DNA from: DATGKG01 sp963851325
GTDB taxonomy: Bacteria; Desulfobacterota; Binatia; Binatales; Binataceae
Reading direction: 5' to 3'
NCBI GenBank assembly: GCA_963851325.1
Contig: CAWKOR010000001.1
Coordinates: 2,914,001 to 2,978,000, forward strand
DNA length: 64,000 bases
Shown here: in pieces, positions 44,556 to 53,753 of the stretch
Numbering within the stretch: the first letter of the stretch is position 1
Layout: the number at the start of each line of letters is the position of its first letter
Position numbers and translations under genes: made by a program
The notes under the pieces: model-generated
The model's database searches: none
Told to the model about the DNA's origin: nothing
What the model saw: the letters and a program-made list of their open reading frames with translations, nothing else

Positions 44556-45037
44556 ACTGAGGTGGTTGAGGAGATTTCGCTATTTCTTCGCCTTTGCGAA
44601 GTGGCTTTGTTTTTCCGATTTCTGAGTGATGGCCTGTACTTACTGGTCGTCGGTCACACGTTCAAAGTGGGTTTGTTTCTTGCCTGGCGACGTTTGGGGA
44701 AATTGAAAATCCAGCATCGGCGGGCATTTTTTGGCTTCGTTTGGTAATCCCGATGTCTCCCAGCGATTCCCGCAGTGGCTTTGTTTTGACGCATCCGAGT
44801 TGGGTTCGTTTGTGTACTGCCGTGGACACAAAGCACCTGCATCCCAATCTCTATGTTAGCACATCTTGCCGATTCGGTACGGCAGTCGGTTCGGATTGCG
44901 CAAGCCGAACCGGAGCAGATCTGTTCGCGCGAAAGGGTCTCTCTCACAACCCTCGGCTGTTGGGGCGCCGCGAGCTATCCAACAAAAGCGCCGTGGCATC
45001 GATGCCACGGCGCTTTGTACATTCGCAGATTCTTCGA
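44556..45037. repeat. Intergenic gap with five spaced TGG(C/G)TT(T/C)GTTT units
   Basis: This gap between the amidohydrolase and the convergent acyl-CoA dehydrogenase holds five copies of a GTGGSTTYGTTT-like unit at 44601, 44667, 44731, 44775 and 44800. The intervening sequence resembles dispersed non-coding repeats of environmental genomes. A perfect hairpin lies at 44985-45016. Short open frames here look spurious. Confidence 0.5.
44985..45016 (-). terminator. Perfect 16-bp hairpin downstream of the acyl-CoA dehydrogenase gene
   Basis: AAAGCGCCGTGGCATC (44985-45000) is followed at once by its exact inverse GATGCCACGGCGCTTT (45001-45016), a 32-base palindrome beginning and ending in A/T runs. 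It sits 22 bases after the stop of the leftward acyl-CoA dehydrogenase gene and likely terminates it, possibly in both directions. Confidence 0.82.
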
Positions 45038-46165
45038 TCAGTCGAGCAATGCCTTCGCGACGCTTTCCCGATGCACCGGAGCGTTGCCCAAATTCGCCTC
45101 GCCCGCGAGCGCGCGACGATGGAACAGGTGCATGTCATGCTCCCAAGTGAAGCCGATGCCGCCGTGAACCTGGATAGCCTCCGAGGTCACATTTTTCGCC
45201 ATGTCGGAGGCATACGCCTTCGCCATCGGGACCGCGGTTGCCGCTTCGGCGTTTTTCTCATCGACGGTCCAGCACGCGTAGTAGGTCAGCGAACGCGCGT
45301 TCTCGACCGCGACCATCATGTCAACGCACTTATGCTTGACGGCCTGGAAGGATCCGATCGGTTTGCCGAACTGCACCCGCGTCTTGGCGTATTCGACCGA
45401 CATGTCGAGCGCCCGCTGCGCCGTGCCGACCATCTCGGCCGACAACGCCGCAGTCGCAATATTGAGGACATTGCGCAGGATCGGCCAGCCTTCGCCTTCC
45501 TTGCCGAGCATGCCCCCGGCCTTCACGTTGTCGAATTTCACGTGGCATAGACGCCGCGTCATATCGACCGTTTTGAGCTGTGTGATAGTGACGCCGTTGG
45601 CATTAGTCGGCACGATCAACAGCGTAATGCCTTTTTCGCCGCTGCCGCCGGTGCGAACTGCCACTGCCATCCCGTTGGCGACGTGGGCATCGGGCACGAA
45701 AAACTTCTCGCCGGTGATGGTGTAGTCGTTACCGCTCTTGGTTGCCTTGAGCTGCACACCTTCCGCATCAAAACGGCCCGAGGCCTCGGCCAGCGCGAGG
45801 GTGCCGATGAACTCACCCTTTGCCATCCGCGGCAGGATCTCTTTCTTCTGCTCTTCGGAGCCGCCCTCGATCACGAGCGGCGCGCCGAGTAATGCCGAGG
45901 TAAAAAATGGTCCGGGAACCAACGCCTTACCGGCTTCTTCCGCGACCACCGTCATGTCGAGGAAGCTGCCGCCCTGGCCGCCGTATTGTTCCGGAATCAG
46001 CAGTGAAGGCCACCCGAGGTCAACCAGCTTCTTCCAGAAATCTTTGTCGTGGGCGGTCGCATCCGCCATCATCTTGCGCACGTACGTGGTTGGGCAATTG
46101 TCGGCCAGAAAGCGCTTGGCCGCATCGCGCAACATTTCCTGCTCTTCTGAGAACCCGAAATCCAA
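45038..46165 (-). CDS. Acyl-CoA dehydrogenase
   Basis: This 375-residue protein is a canonical acyl-CoA dehydrogenase. N-terminal FGFSEEQEMLRDAAKRFLAD, LAEASGRFDAEGVQLKATKS and the beta-domain TITGEKFFVPDAHVAN are followed by RVQFGKPIGSFQAVKHKCVD and the C-terminal AIQVHGGIGFTWEHDMHLFHRRA, with the QxHGGxGyt motif typical of the family. It dehydrogenates an acyl-CoA with FAD, passing electrons to ETF. The chain length or substrate is not predictable. Confidence 0.92.
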   Translation of the reverse strand: MDFGFSEEQEMLRDAAKRFLADNCPTTYVRKMMADATAHDKDFWKKLVDLGWPSLLIPEQYGGQGGSFLDMTVVAEEAGKALVPGPFFTSALLGAPLVIEGGSEEQKKEILPRMAKGEFIGTLALAEASGRFDAEGVQLKATKSGNDYTITGEKFFVPDAHVANGMAVAVRTGGSGEKGITLLIVPTNANGVTITQLKTVDMTRRLCHVKFDNVKAGGMLGKEGEGWPILRNVLNIATAALSAEMVGTAQRALDMSVEYAKTRVQFGKPIGSFQAVKHKCVDMMVAVENARSLTYYACWTVDEKNAEAATAVPMAKAYASDMAKNVTSEAIQVHGGIGFTWEHDMHLFHRRALAGEANLGNAPVHRESVAKALLD

Positions 46166-46366
46166 CTTGGTGTTCCTCCGTTATTTCCGAGGCTGGAATT
46201 CTACCGGCTCAATCCGGCTCGAACCCATGATTGAGCTACCACTATCGGCCAAAACTGCGCAAGCGCGCCGAACTGCCACGTTGTGCAAGTACGCAGGATG
46301 TCGATCATACTTGATAGGCACCCGCCGGCGCACCACAATAAGCGCCTCGCCAAAAGGAGTTTCTCC

Positions 46367-47176
46367 ATGGTTTCGGAAGGTGCGATGGACAAGGCTCAGC
46401 ATAAAGATAAGGTTCGCGAGGAATTCACCCGGCAAGCCAATGAGTACGCCGCCGCGCCGATAATCCGCGACCTCGATCACATCGAAAAATTGGTGAACGC
46501 GGTCGGGCCGAGCGCCGACGCGCGCGTGCTCGAAGTTGCCACCGGGCCCGGCCATGTGGCGATGGCTTTCGCGAAAGTCGCGCGCGAAGTTATCGGTGTC
46601 GACCTCACCGAGGCGCCATTGAAAATTGCCGAGCGGATGCGAGCCGAACGCGGGCTTAGCAACGTCAGCTTCCGGATCGGCGACGTTGAGGCGCGCCTCC
46701 CATTCGGCGACAATGAATTCGATGTCGTGGTGTGCCGTTTTGCGGTACATCACTTCGAAAATCCGGCGATCGTTATCAACGAGATGGCACGGGTATGCCG
46801 CTTCGATGGGACCGTCGCCGTCGAGGACTTGATCTCGAGCGAGCATCCGGAGCGCGCGGAGTACTACAATCGCTTCGAGCGATTGCGCGACACCTCGCAT
46901 ACGCGCGCGCTGCCATTGAGCGAACTGGTGAAGACGCTCTCCGCGGCGGGATTGGAATTAATGCGCTTCGAATCCGCGGCGCTGAAGAATCCCGTCGAGC
47001 AATGGTTCGCATCCGGCCACACGCCGCCCGACCGTGCAGCCGAAGCGCGCGCTATGATCGAGCACGATTTGGTCGAGGATTTGAGTGGCGCGCGGCCATC
47101 GCGAATCGACGGCGAGCTGTTCTTCACCCATCGCCTCGCGATCGTCACCGCGCGCAAACTCAAGCGCTCGCGCTAA
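46367..47176 (+). CDS. Class I SAM-dependent methyltransferase
   Basis: From the ATG at 46367 (AAAAGGAG upstream) it has 269 residues. The methyltransferase 11/UbiE-like SAM site is plain: RVLEVATGPGHVAMAFAKVA (motif I), VIGVDLTEAPLKIAERMRAE, LPFGDNEFDVVVCRFAVHHF and PAIVINEMARVCRFDGTVAV. Substrates of this broad group include quinones, sterols and small metabolites. It stands alone, divergent from the acyl-CoA dehydrogenase with a 200-base shared promoter region. Confidence 0.88.
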   Translation: MVSEGAMDKAQHKDKVREEFTRQANEYAAAPIIRDLDHIEKLVNAVGPSADARVLEVATGPGHVAMAFAKVAREVIGVDLTEAPLKIAERMRAERGLSNVSFRIGDVEARLPFGDNEFDVVVCRFAVHHFENPAIVINEMARVCRFDGTVAVEDLISSEHPERAEYYNRFERLRDTSHTRALPLSELVKTLSAAGLELMRFESAALKNPVEQWFASGHTPPDRAAEARAMIEHDLVEDLSGARPSRIDGELFFTHRLAIVTARKLKRSR

Positions 47177-47188
47177 CTGGAAACCGGG

Positions 47189-47767
47189 TTAGAACGGGTT
47201 CTGCCGCGTACCGTAGATGCTCAGGAGTCCGTCGGAGTCTTGCGGGCTCAAGGAGTTGATGGACATTTTTCCAGTCATCGGACCGGCGGTAATGTTAAGG
47301 TCCTGCACGATGCTCGAAACAGCGGAGCCGCCTACGAATTCGCAAGTTTGCCCGATCAGGCCGACCGTCACCGAGTCATTCTTTTTGAAGACGATTTGCG
47401 CGAAACCCGCGGCCGGAGAGCAAGTGCTACCTGCGATGATGGGACCCGCGTCAGTCTGATCGGCCAAAACGCAGACCTCGATGTTGGTCCGACCGAATCC
47501 AGGCTTCCCGACTCCATCGGCAGTGTATGAATAGATTTTACAAGTATGGCCAATCGGACACTGCGGAACTCCGGTATCCTGGCACGCCAGGCTCTCGTCG
47601 CCCGGGTTTTGCAGCTTCGGCGCTGCCGAATAGGTGAATGCCTTGAATGGTGGCCTCGCATTCGCAACGGTAGGAGCGATTAGCGTCGCAGCGGCTAAGA
47701 GCGTCGCTGCCAGACACCATGAACGGCCAAGGATCGCGGCGCCAAAGGGTAAAACGTCAACTTTCAT
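47189..47767 (-). CDS. Exported cysteine-rich protein of unknown function
   Basis: The ATG at 47767 gives 192 residues with a signal peptide (FGAAILGRSWCLAATLLAAA, then TLIAPTVANA). The mature protein has several Cys (SLACQDTGVPQCPIGHTCKI, EVCVLAD, STCSPAAG, GQTCEF), probably disulfide-bonded. I recognise no domain. It is convergent with the methyltransferase gene (12-base gap) and lies downstream of the FIST operon, with a separate start. Confidence 0.62.
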   Translation of the reverse strand: MKVDVLPFGAAILGRSWCLAATLLAAATLIAPTVANARPPFKAFTYSAAPKLQNPGDESLACQDTGVPQCPIGHTCKIYSYTADGVGKPGFGRTNIEVCVLADQTDAGPIIAGSTCSPAAGFAQIVFKKNDSVTVGLIGQTCEFVGGSAVSSIVQDLNITAGPMTGKMSINSLSPQDSDGLLSIYGTRQNPF

Positions 47768-47829
47768 GCTGCAAGTAAATAACGAACCTGCAAGGCGAAC
47801 TAAAGTGCCTTTTAACGATTCCGACCGCG

Positions 47830-49005
47830 TCACTTCTCAGAGATCAGCGCGAGGACCCCGGAGTACTGCAGCAATCCGGTCGCGTCACCCAGCGGCCCGA
47901 TTTCGAAACCGGTGAAAAATCCCGCGATCGGAATTGGCCCCAGAGACTGCCGGATGTAGGCGGCATCGTGGCCGGGGAGGCTGTACAGCCCGGAGCCGCG
48001 CGATACGCAATCGAAATACAATCCGAAAGCGGCAGCGTTACCGGCGTTTCGACCGCGCATCTGCTCCAGGGTCGCCTTCAAATCTTCCCGCGCGCGCTCT
48101 GCGTTGCGCAGCACCAGCCCGACCGCATCGCCCACCTGGGGATAGTGCGCAACGGCGATCACGCCATGTTCCTCGCTCGCGCCCACAATGTTGCGCACCA
48201 GGAAGCGCCCGCGTTCGAGGCGCGCCGGGTTCTCGTCGAGGGGAATTCCGAGAAACACGAAGGCGAGCGCGCGACGAAGATCCTCCGCCAGCGGTCCCGC
48301 GGCGTCGGCGAAGACCTCGTAAGCCGGGCGTCCATCCAGCGAGATCACGACGTTGTCCCGGACTTCGGTGACCCGATGCATCGGGCCGATCTGAGTGCAG
48401 GCTAGCGACGCTCCGACATTCAAATCGAAGTCGCCGGAAATGAGCATCGCGGATACGGAGTTCGAGCTGACGGTATCGCCGCAAAACTGAAACGTCTCGC
48501 CAATCGAGCCGTCCTCGCTCGCACCGCCGCCGACGACCACTACGCCGGGAAGCTCAGCCGCCAGCGCGGCGAGAAAGGGGTCGGCGTTGAGGTTGTAAGT
48601 ATCGGCGAAAACGCAAAGCAGGTTGGTGTGGCCGAGGGCCGGCTTGGCGGCGGCTGCCAGTTCGAGTGCGACCTCGCGCCCGCGCCCGCGTATCGACGGC
48701 GCAAACAATCGCCGCGCCTGCACCTCGCCGCCGAATACCAGCACTGCCAAGGCCGGACCGGATTCCACTTCGGACTCCGATGCGATGACTCCTACGCTCG
48801 AACATCCAACGACCTCGGAAGTCCGGGTCTCCTCGCCGATAGTGCGCAGGATCAACGGAAAGGCGCCGCCGTGCGCGGTAGTGGCGAAGAAGATCGCTCC
48901 GGTTGCCTGCGCGAGTCCCGCCTGCGTCATTGCGGCGGCGCAAGCTTCGACCGCCGCGGTGCGTGGATTGTGCGAGGTTGAAATTCCTGTACCCGCGCGA
49001 AGCAT
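47830..49005 (-). CDS. FIST-domain (FIST_N and FIST_C) sensor-like protein
   Basis: This 391-residue protein carries FIST_N (IFFATTAHGGAFPLILRTIG, VVGCSSVGVIASESEVESG) and FIST_C (RAFVFLGIPLDE-like, FLVRNIVGASEEHGVIAVAH, GAAFGLYFDC-type and FFTGFEIGPLGDATGLLQYSG, where the final FFtgGEIg is the family signature). FIST domains are thought to bind amino acids or small ligands and usually sit in signalling proteins; here the pair stands alone. It is the last gene of a leftward five-gene operon, 2 bases after the M20 peptidase. Confidence 0.87.
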   Translation of the reverse strand: MLRAGTGISTSHNPRTAAVEACAAAMTQAGLAQATGAIFFATTAHGGAFPLILRTIGEETRTSEVVGCSSVGVIASESEVESGPALAVLVFGGEVQARRLFAPSIRGRGREVALELAAAAKPALGHTNLLCVFADTYNLNADPFLAALAAELPGVVVVGGGASEDGSIGETFQFCGDTVSSNSVSAMLISGDFDLNVGASLACTQIGPMHRVTEVRDNVVISLDGRPAYEVFADAAGPLAEDLRRALAFVFLGIPLDENPARLERGRFLVRNIVGASEEHGVIAVAHYPQVGDAVGLVLRNAERAREDLKATLEQMRGRNAGNAAAFGLYFDCVSRGSGLYSLPGHDAAYIRQSLGPIPIAGFFTGFEIGPLGDATGLLQYSGVLALISEK

Positions 49006-49007
49006 GA

Positions 49008-50453
49008 TTATTTTTCCTTGCCGCCGAAAATCTCCAGCAGCTTGACCATCCGCTGAATTGCGCGTCCCATCGGTTTGATTTCGATGTGCTCGTCAACGCC
49101 GTGGACCCCCGAAGGCTTGCCGGGCGTGTAATCGATCGGCGTGAAACTATAGGTGAGCAGGTTCTGCTTGCGGAAAAACCTGCTGTCGGTAAAACCACCC
49201 GACATGGCGGGAACCGCTGGTGCATGGTCCTCGTCGTGCGCGAGCTTTGCGATTGCGGTCATCAAAAGGGACTTGGAGGGCGACGTCGCGGACGGCGACT
49301 GCAGGGTCACATCCACTTTCACTTCTTTATCGTTGATCAATTTTGCGATGGTGGCGAGGAACTGCTTCTGACTGTCGCCCGGCAGCAACCGACAATCGAT
49401 CTCGGCGGTCGCAATTGGTGGCAGAACATTGGTCTTGAAACCGGCGGAAAGCACTGTCGGCGCGATGGTGTTGCGCACCGAGGCATTGTGAAAGGGATCG
49501 GAAAGAAATTCGCGCGCATAAGCGGCATCACGGAGCGAAGCCGCGAGATCGAGGTATTGCTTGGGGCCGTGTTCGAGCTCGGCGATGGTGCGATACTGGT
49601 CCTGCACCGGACCTACGACCCGGATCTGCGGATGGTACTCGATGATTCGCGCCAGCGCTCCGACCAGTCTGGTCACCGCGGTCTGCGCCGGCGGCGCGGA
49701 GGCATGCCCCTCGGTTCCGGTGGTGGTCAATTTGAGCCACAGCGGCGTCTTTTCAGTAACATCCACACTGTAGAATTTTTTGCCATCAGGTAGGACGACG
49801 ATTCCGCCGGCATCCATGTTGAGGACGTAACCGGCGTCGGCGTAAATATCTTTCTCGTGTTCGGTGAACCATTCGGCGCCGATCCGGCCGCCCACTTCCT
49901 CGTCGCCGGTCGCGATGAAAATGATATCGCGATCGAGCAGGATGCCGGCGCGCTTGATCGCCAGCATCGCCATCATCGCAATTACACTGGGTCCCTTGTC
50001 ATCGGCGGCGCCGCGCCCCCACACCGCACCATCTTTTATCTCGCCTGAAAACGGCGGCATTTTCCATTCCGATGGGTTCGCCGGCACGACGTCCATGTGG
50101 GTCTGGAGAATGAGCGCCTTTTTCTTCTCGCCGATGCCGCGCAGCCGCGCCGCGAGGATGCCGCGCCCGGGCTCCGGCTCCCAGGTGGTAGCAGGAATTC
50201 CGTCCGCGAGAAATTTCTCCTTGAGGAATTTCGCCGCCTCCAATTCATTGCCGGGCGGATTGGTGGTGTTGATCCTGATGTACTTCGAGAGGAAGTCCGT
50301 CGCCTCCTGCGTGAGCTTGTCGTAATCGATCGCTTTGGGCGGAGGAGCTTTGACAACCTGCGGGCTGCTCGCGGCAAGCGAGATCAACGCAGCAGCAACC
50401 AGGGTGAGCGCCGTCAGGAGGCGACGACCGCGCGGGCGTCCGTTTACCCTCAT
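49008..50453 (-). CDS. Exported M20 family metallopeptidase
   Basis: This 481-residue protein has an N-terminal signal peptide (RRLLTALTLVAAALISLAAS). The M20/M25/M40 metal-binding site is complete: ILQTHMDVVPANP (His-Asp), AVWGRGAADDKGPSVIAM (Asp), IFIATGDEEVGGRIGAEWF (catalytic Glu and metal Glu), YVLNMDAGG (Asp), and a C-terminal His in GVHGVDEHIEIKP. It probably hydrolyses peptides or acyl-amino acids in the periplasm. It overlaps the dihydrolipoyl acyltransferase gene by four bases. Confidence 0.9.
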   Translation of the reverse strand: MRVNGRPRGRRLLTALTLVAAALISLAASSPQVVKAPPPKAIDYDKLTQEATDFLSKYIRINTTNPPGNELEAAKFLKEKFLADGIPATTWEPEPGRGILAARLRGIGEKKKALILQTHMDVVPANPSEWKMPPFSGEIKDGAVWGRGAADDKGPSVIAMMAMLAIKRAGILLDRDIIFIATGDEEVGGRIGAEWFTEHEKDIYADAGYVLNMDAGGIVVLPDGKKFYSVDVTEKTPLWLKLTTTGTEGHASAPPAQTAVTRLVGALARIIEYHPQIRVVGPVQDQYRTIAELEHGPKQYLDLAASLRDAAYAREFLSDPFHNASVRNTIAPTVLSAGFKTNVLPPIATAEIDCRLLPGDSQKQFLATIAKLINDKEVKVDVTLQSPSATSPSKSLLMTAIAKLAHDEDHAPAVPAMSGGFTDSRFFRKQNLLTYSFTPIDYTPGKPSGVHGVDEHIEIKPMGRAIQRMVKLLEIFGGKEK

Positions 50454-51637
50454 CGCTCGCCGTAGTTGAACAAGTCGATGACGGTTTGCAGGAAGAGTGC
50501 GGCCGGAGCGCCGTCGATCACCCGATGATCGAAGGTGAGCGAAAGGATCATCATCGACCGCCGCGTTATCTCGCCTCGATAAATGGCGGGCTTTTCGATG
50601 ATCCTGCCGACGCCGAGAATCCCGGTCTCGCCCGCGTGCAAAATCGGAGTGAACGCATCGATGCCGTAGGTGCCAAGGTTGGTAATGGTGAAGGCGCCGC
50701 CGCTGATGTCTTCGAGCTTCAACTTGCCGGCCCGAGCTTTCTCGACCGCCAGTTTGGTTAACGTCGCGATCTCGCGAAGACTCTTGCTGGTCGCATCATG
50801 AATTACGGGAACCATCAGGCCCTCGTCGAGTGAAACTGCAAGCCCGATATTGGCGTCGCTCGAGGTGACGATGTGGCCTCCGTCGAGGCGCGCATTCATG
50901 CGCGGATGCTTCAGCAGTGCGCGCGCCGCCGCCTGGATCAGCAAATCGGTGTAGGTGAAATCGAATTCGCGCTTGAGCCGCTCGCGCAGTTCGGTTGCGG
51001 GCGTCACATCCGCCTCGGAGGTGATGGTCAATTGCGCGGTCTCGCGTAAACTTTGATGCATCCGCTCGGCGATCGTCTTGCGCATCCCGCGAAGTGGAAT
51101 TCGCTCGCCTGAGCCAACCTTCGCCGACGCAATCGCGGGCGGGGGTGACTTTGCCGCCCGCTCGACATCCTCGCGCGTAATTCTTCCGCCCGGCCCGCTC
51201 CCGGTGACTCGATCGAGGCTTACCCCGAGTTCCGCCGCGAGCTTGCGCGCGACCGGACTCACTGCGCGGCGCTCGCCTGACGTACTTTTCGCTTCGATGG
51301 AATCGGCGGTTGGCGCTTTCGCTCCTTTCACGTCGCCATTGGAGGAAGCGGCGGTTGGCGCACTGGCGTACTTCGCACGCAGCGAGGCCAGATCGTCACT
51401 TGCTTCGGCAATCACCGCAACCGCGACGCCACATTCAACGGTCGCACCTTCTTCGAAGAGTGCGGCCGCGAGGACACCGCTGGCAGGCGACTCGACTTCG
51501 TACAGAACCTTCTCGGTTTCGACCTCGTATAGAGGATCGCCAGCGCTAACGCTCTCGCCGACCGACTTGAAGTAACGCTGGATGGTGCCCTCGTGCATGG
51601 TGAGCCCAAACTTGGGCATCGTGACTTCGACGGCCAT
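50450..51637 (-). CDS. Dihydrolipoamide acyltransferase (E2) of a 2-oxo acid dehydrogenase-type complex
   Basis: This 395-residue E2 protein has one N-terminal lipoyl domain (VTMPKFGLTMHEGTIQRYFK, lipoyl Lys in YEVETEKVLYEVES), a peripheral subunit-binding domain (RRAVSPVARKLAAELGVSLD then RVTGSGPGGRITREDV) and the C-terminal catalytic domain, with LSLTFDHRVIDGAPAALFL holding the DHRxxDG active site. No E1 or E3 gene is in the window, so it is an orphan here. It overlaps the peptidase gene by four bases and follows the SnoaL gene by 6 bases. Confidence 0.9.
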   Translation of the reverse strand: MAVEVTMPKFGLTMHEGTIQRYFKSVGESVSAGDPLYEVETEKVLYEVESPASGVLAAALFEEGATVECGVAVAVIAEASDDLASLRAKYASAPTAASSNGDVKGAKAPTADSIEAKSTSGERRAVSPVARKLAAELGVSLDRVTGSGPGGRITREDVERAAKSPPPAIASAKVGSGERIPLRGMRKTIAERMHQSLRETAQLTITSEADVTPATELRERLKREFDFTYTDLLIQAAARALLKHPRMNARLDGGHIVTSSDANIGLAVSLDEGLMVPVIHDATSKSLREIATLTKLAVEKARAGKLKLEDISGGAFTITNLGTYGIDAFTPILHAGETGILGVGRIIEKPAIYRGEITRRSMMILSLTFDHRVIDGAPAALFLQTVIDLFNYGER

Positions 51638-51643
51638 CGGAAA

Positions 51644-52120
51644 CTAGCGTTTTGCTTTTGCAGCTTCGGCTTTCACTTCCGCCCAGCCTTTGTTGAGCGG
51701 CACCGAAAAATGGAACGAGACATTGCGCTCGGCGAAGCGCCACTTGCCGTTAACGCGCCGATACTTGTCGTTGTACCAGCCCGCGCCAAGGAGGCTTTCG
51801 CCCTTGCGAGTAAAGCGCGCGTCGATAGTGCAGGTTCCGTGCGCATCATTTTCGCCGTCGAATTCAATGATGTGGTTGTGAATGAAGGGCACCGGCGACT
51901 CGGCTGGAGCTATCGCTCCATAGAACTTCAGCAACGCGTCCATTCCGCGCACCGGTTTGAAATCGGGTTGCGAGGTCACCAGCACGCCATCATCGGTGAA
52001 TAAGCGCGCGATCTGCTCGCCTTCGGAGTGCTGGACATGCCAGCAATACTTCGCAGTCAGTTCCTTGATTTCCTCGCGATCGGCGAGTTCCTGGACCTTC
52101 TGTTCCAGCGACTTGGCCAT
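51644..52120 (-). CDS. SnoaL-like (NTF2-fold) protein
   Basis: The ATG at 52120 (CAGGAG upstream) gives 158 residues. The NTF2-like/SnoaL_4 domain is seen in EIKELTAKYCWHVQHSEGEQ, IARLFTDDGVLVTS and the beta-strand WYNDKYRRVNGKWRFAERNV. Such proteins include dehydrochlorinases, isomerases and ligand binders. It lies between an SDR gene and the E2 gene in a tight leftward operon. Confidence 0.82.
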   Translation of the reverse strand: MAKSLEQKVQELADREEIKELTAKYCWHVQHSEGEQIARLFTDDGVLVTSQPDFKPVRGMDALLKFYGAIAPAESPVPFIHNHIIEFDGENDAHGTCTIDARFTRKGESLLGAGWYNDKYRRVNGKWRFAERNVSFHFSVPLNKGWAEVKAEAAKAKR

Positions 52121-52139
52121 AGATGCTCCTGAATTTGTA

Positions 52140-52904
52140 TTACTGCGCGACCACGCCGCCATCGACGACGAAGGTCGCGCCGGTTACGAAGGTGGATTCG
52201 TCCGAGGCCAGATAGAGTGCGCAGTTCGCGATGTCCTCGGGGGTTCCCATCCGGCGAATCGGCGAATGCAGCAGCAACTGCCCCGAATCCCGAATCGGAT
52301 CGACCACCGGCGCGATCATCGGCGTATCGATGGCGCCGGGGCAAATCATGTTGACGCGAATGTTCTTGGGACCGAACTCGACTGCCAGCGCACGCCCGAG
52401 CGCGACCATCCCACCCTTCGAGGCGGTGTAGGCATGCGCGGATGCGCCACCGATCAGCGCGGCAATCGATGCGGTGTTCACGATCGATCCACCGCCGGTT
52501 TTGATCATCTCGGGAATCGTATACTTGCACATCAGAAACATGCTCTTGAGGTTGATCGCGAGCACGCGGTCCCAATCTTCTTCAGGCGTGTTGAGGATGT
52601 CGCCCATCGAGAGCGGCGAGGAAAATCCGACGCCCGCGTTATTATAGAGGATGTCGATGCGCCCGTAGGTGGTCATCGCGGTACGCACCACGTTTTCGCA
52701 GTCCTTCGCGCTCGAAACATCGGCTTGTGCGAACACCATCTCGCCGCCCGCCTGCTTCACCATGCTGGTGGTGATCTCGCCGTCTTCGCGCTTCCAGTCG
52801 CATCCGACCAGCCTGGCGCCTTCGCGCGAGAATATCGTGGCGGCGCCACGGCCCTGTCCGGAGCCGACGCCGGTAATGATCGCAACCTTATCTTTCAGTC
52901 GCAT
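52140..52904 (-). CDS. Short-chain dehydrogenase/reductase (SDR), intact active site
   Basis: This 254-residue classical SDR has the Rossmann motif KVAIITGVGSGQGRGAATIFS (TGxxxGxG), DILYNNAGVGFS (NNAG), and the catalytic Ser in VNTASIAALIGGA with Tyr-x3-Lys in AYTASKGGMVAL. The C-terminal NMICPGAIDTPM and the TFVVDGGVV end are conventional. It oxidises or reduces an alcohol or ketone with NAD(P)(H). It is the first gene of a five-gene leftward operon ending with the FIST gene. Confidence 0.92.
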   Translation of the reverse strand: MRLKDKVAIITGVGSGQGRGAATIFSREGARLVGCDWKREDGEITTSMVKQAGGEMVFAQADVSSAKDCENVVRTAMTTYGRIDILYNNAGVGFSSPLSMGDILNTPEEDWDRVLAINLKSMFLMCKYTIPEMIKTGGGSIVNTASIAALIGGASAHAYTASKGGMVALGRALAVEFGPKNIRVNMICPGAIDTPMIAPVVDPIRDSGQLLLHSPIRRMGTPEDIANCALYLASDESTFVTGATFVVDGGVVAQ

Positions 52905-53049
52905 TTTAATTTTCGCTTGACTCCGCTTCGCTCGACTTCAACTTTCGCCTCGAACTCCGCTGCGCTCCGTCTCGGCGGTTGCGCGGCGAGCGCCTGCGGC
53001 GCTGCGCTGCGCGCCCCCTTCGGGCCTCGTTCGAAGCTCAACCGCTTCC

Positions 53050-53673
53050 CTACTTCGCGGCGCTCATCATTTCGGTGGCGCGGGTGAGGATCTTGCGCAT
53101 TGCGTCCTCGCTTTGCGCGCCCACCAGCGGGTAGTTGCCAATGAAGAAGGTGGGGACCCCGCTGACGCCGTGCTGATGCGCGACGATCGCGTTGTTTTTG
53201 AGTTTCAACTGGACTTCCGGAGATTCGATCGCGGCGACGACCTCGGTCGGATCGAGGCCGATATCGCCGGCGAGGTTCTTCAGCACTTCCACATCGCCGA
53301 TATTGAACCCGTCCGCGAAATACGCGCGAAATACGCGCTCCTCAAATTCCTCGCCCTTGCCCGCCGCGACGGCATACTCGCATGCGGCCAAAGCGTTATG
53401 AGAATTCGTCAGCACCGACGGCGGACGCATCGTAATGCCGGCCTCGGTGGCCATCGCGGAGATCCGCTGCCATGCAGCCTTGCGTGCATCGGAGCCTTGG
53501 ACACCATAGACCTTCTCGACGGGGATTCCAGTCGCGGGCCAGTCAGGATGAATCTGGAAGCCGCGCCAATCGACCTCGAGTTCGAACTCCTGCTTCATCT
53601 TGTTCAGGGTACGGAAGCCGATGTAACAGAACGGGCAGATGAAATCCGAGAACAGTGTGATTTTGAGTGCCAT
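53050..53673 (-). CDS. DsbA-family oxidoreductase (FrnE/2-hydroxychromene-2-carboxylate isomerase type)
   Basis: This 207-residue protein has the thioredoxin-fold/DsbA domain with a Cys13-Pro-Phe-Cys16 active site (LFSDFICPFCYIGFRTLNKM) and no signal peptide, as in cytoplasmic FrnE-like proteins. The VWGV-type loop reads HQHGVSGVPTFFIGNYPLVG with the cis-Pro (VPTF) near the C-terminus. Members act as disulfide oxidoreductases or GST-kappa-like isomerases. It precedes the SDR operon by 146 bases, so linkage is uncertain. Confidence 0.88.
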   Translation of the reverse strand: MALKITLFSDFICPFCYIGFRTLNKMKQEFELEVDWRGFQIHPDWPATGIPVEKVYGVQGSDARKAAWQRISAMATEAGITMRPPSVLTNSHNALAACEYAVAAGKGEEFEERVFRAYFADGFNIGDVEVLKNLAGDIGLDPTEVVAAIESPEVQLKLKNNAIVAHQHGVSGVPTFFIGNYPLVGAQSEDAMRKILTRATEMMSAAK

Positions 53674-53753
53674 GGTTCTGATCCTCGGTCGGACTATAAG
53701 ACGCGACCGCCGACCCCGTCAAAGTCGCGAGCGATGCTTTGTTGCCGACCGTG

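Noticed and set aside
44654..44947. 97-codon minus-strand frame in the gap after the amidohydrolase
   Set aside because: The translation is low-complexity and resembles spurious products of a dispersed repeat; no ribosome site.
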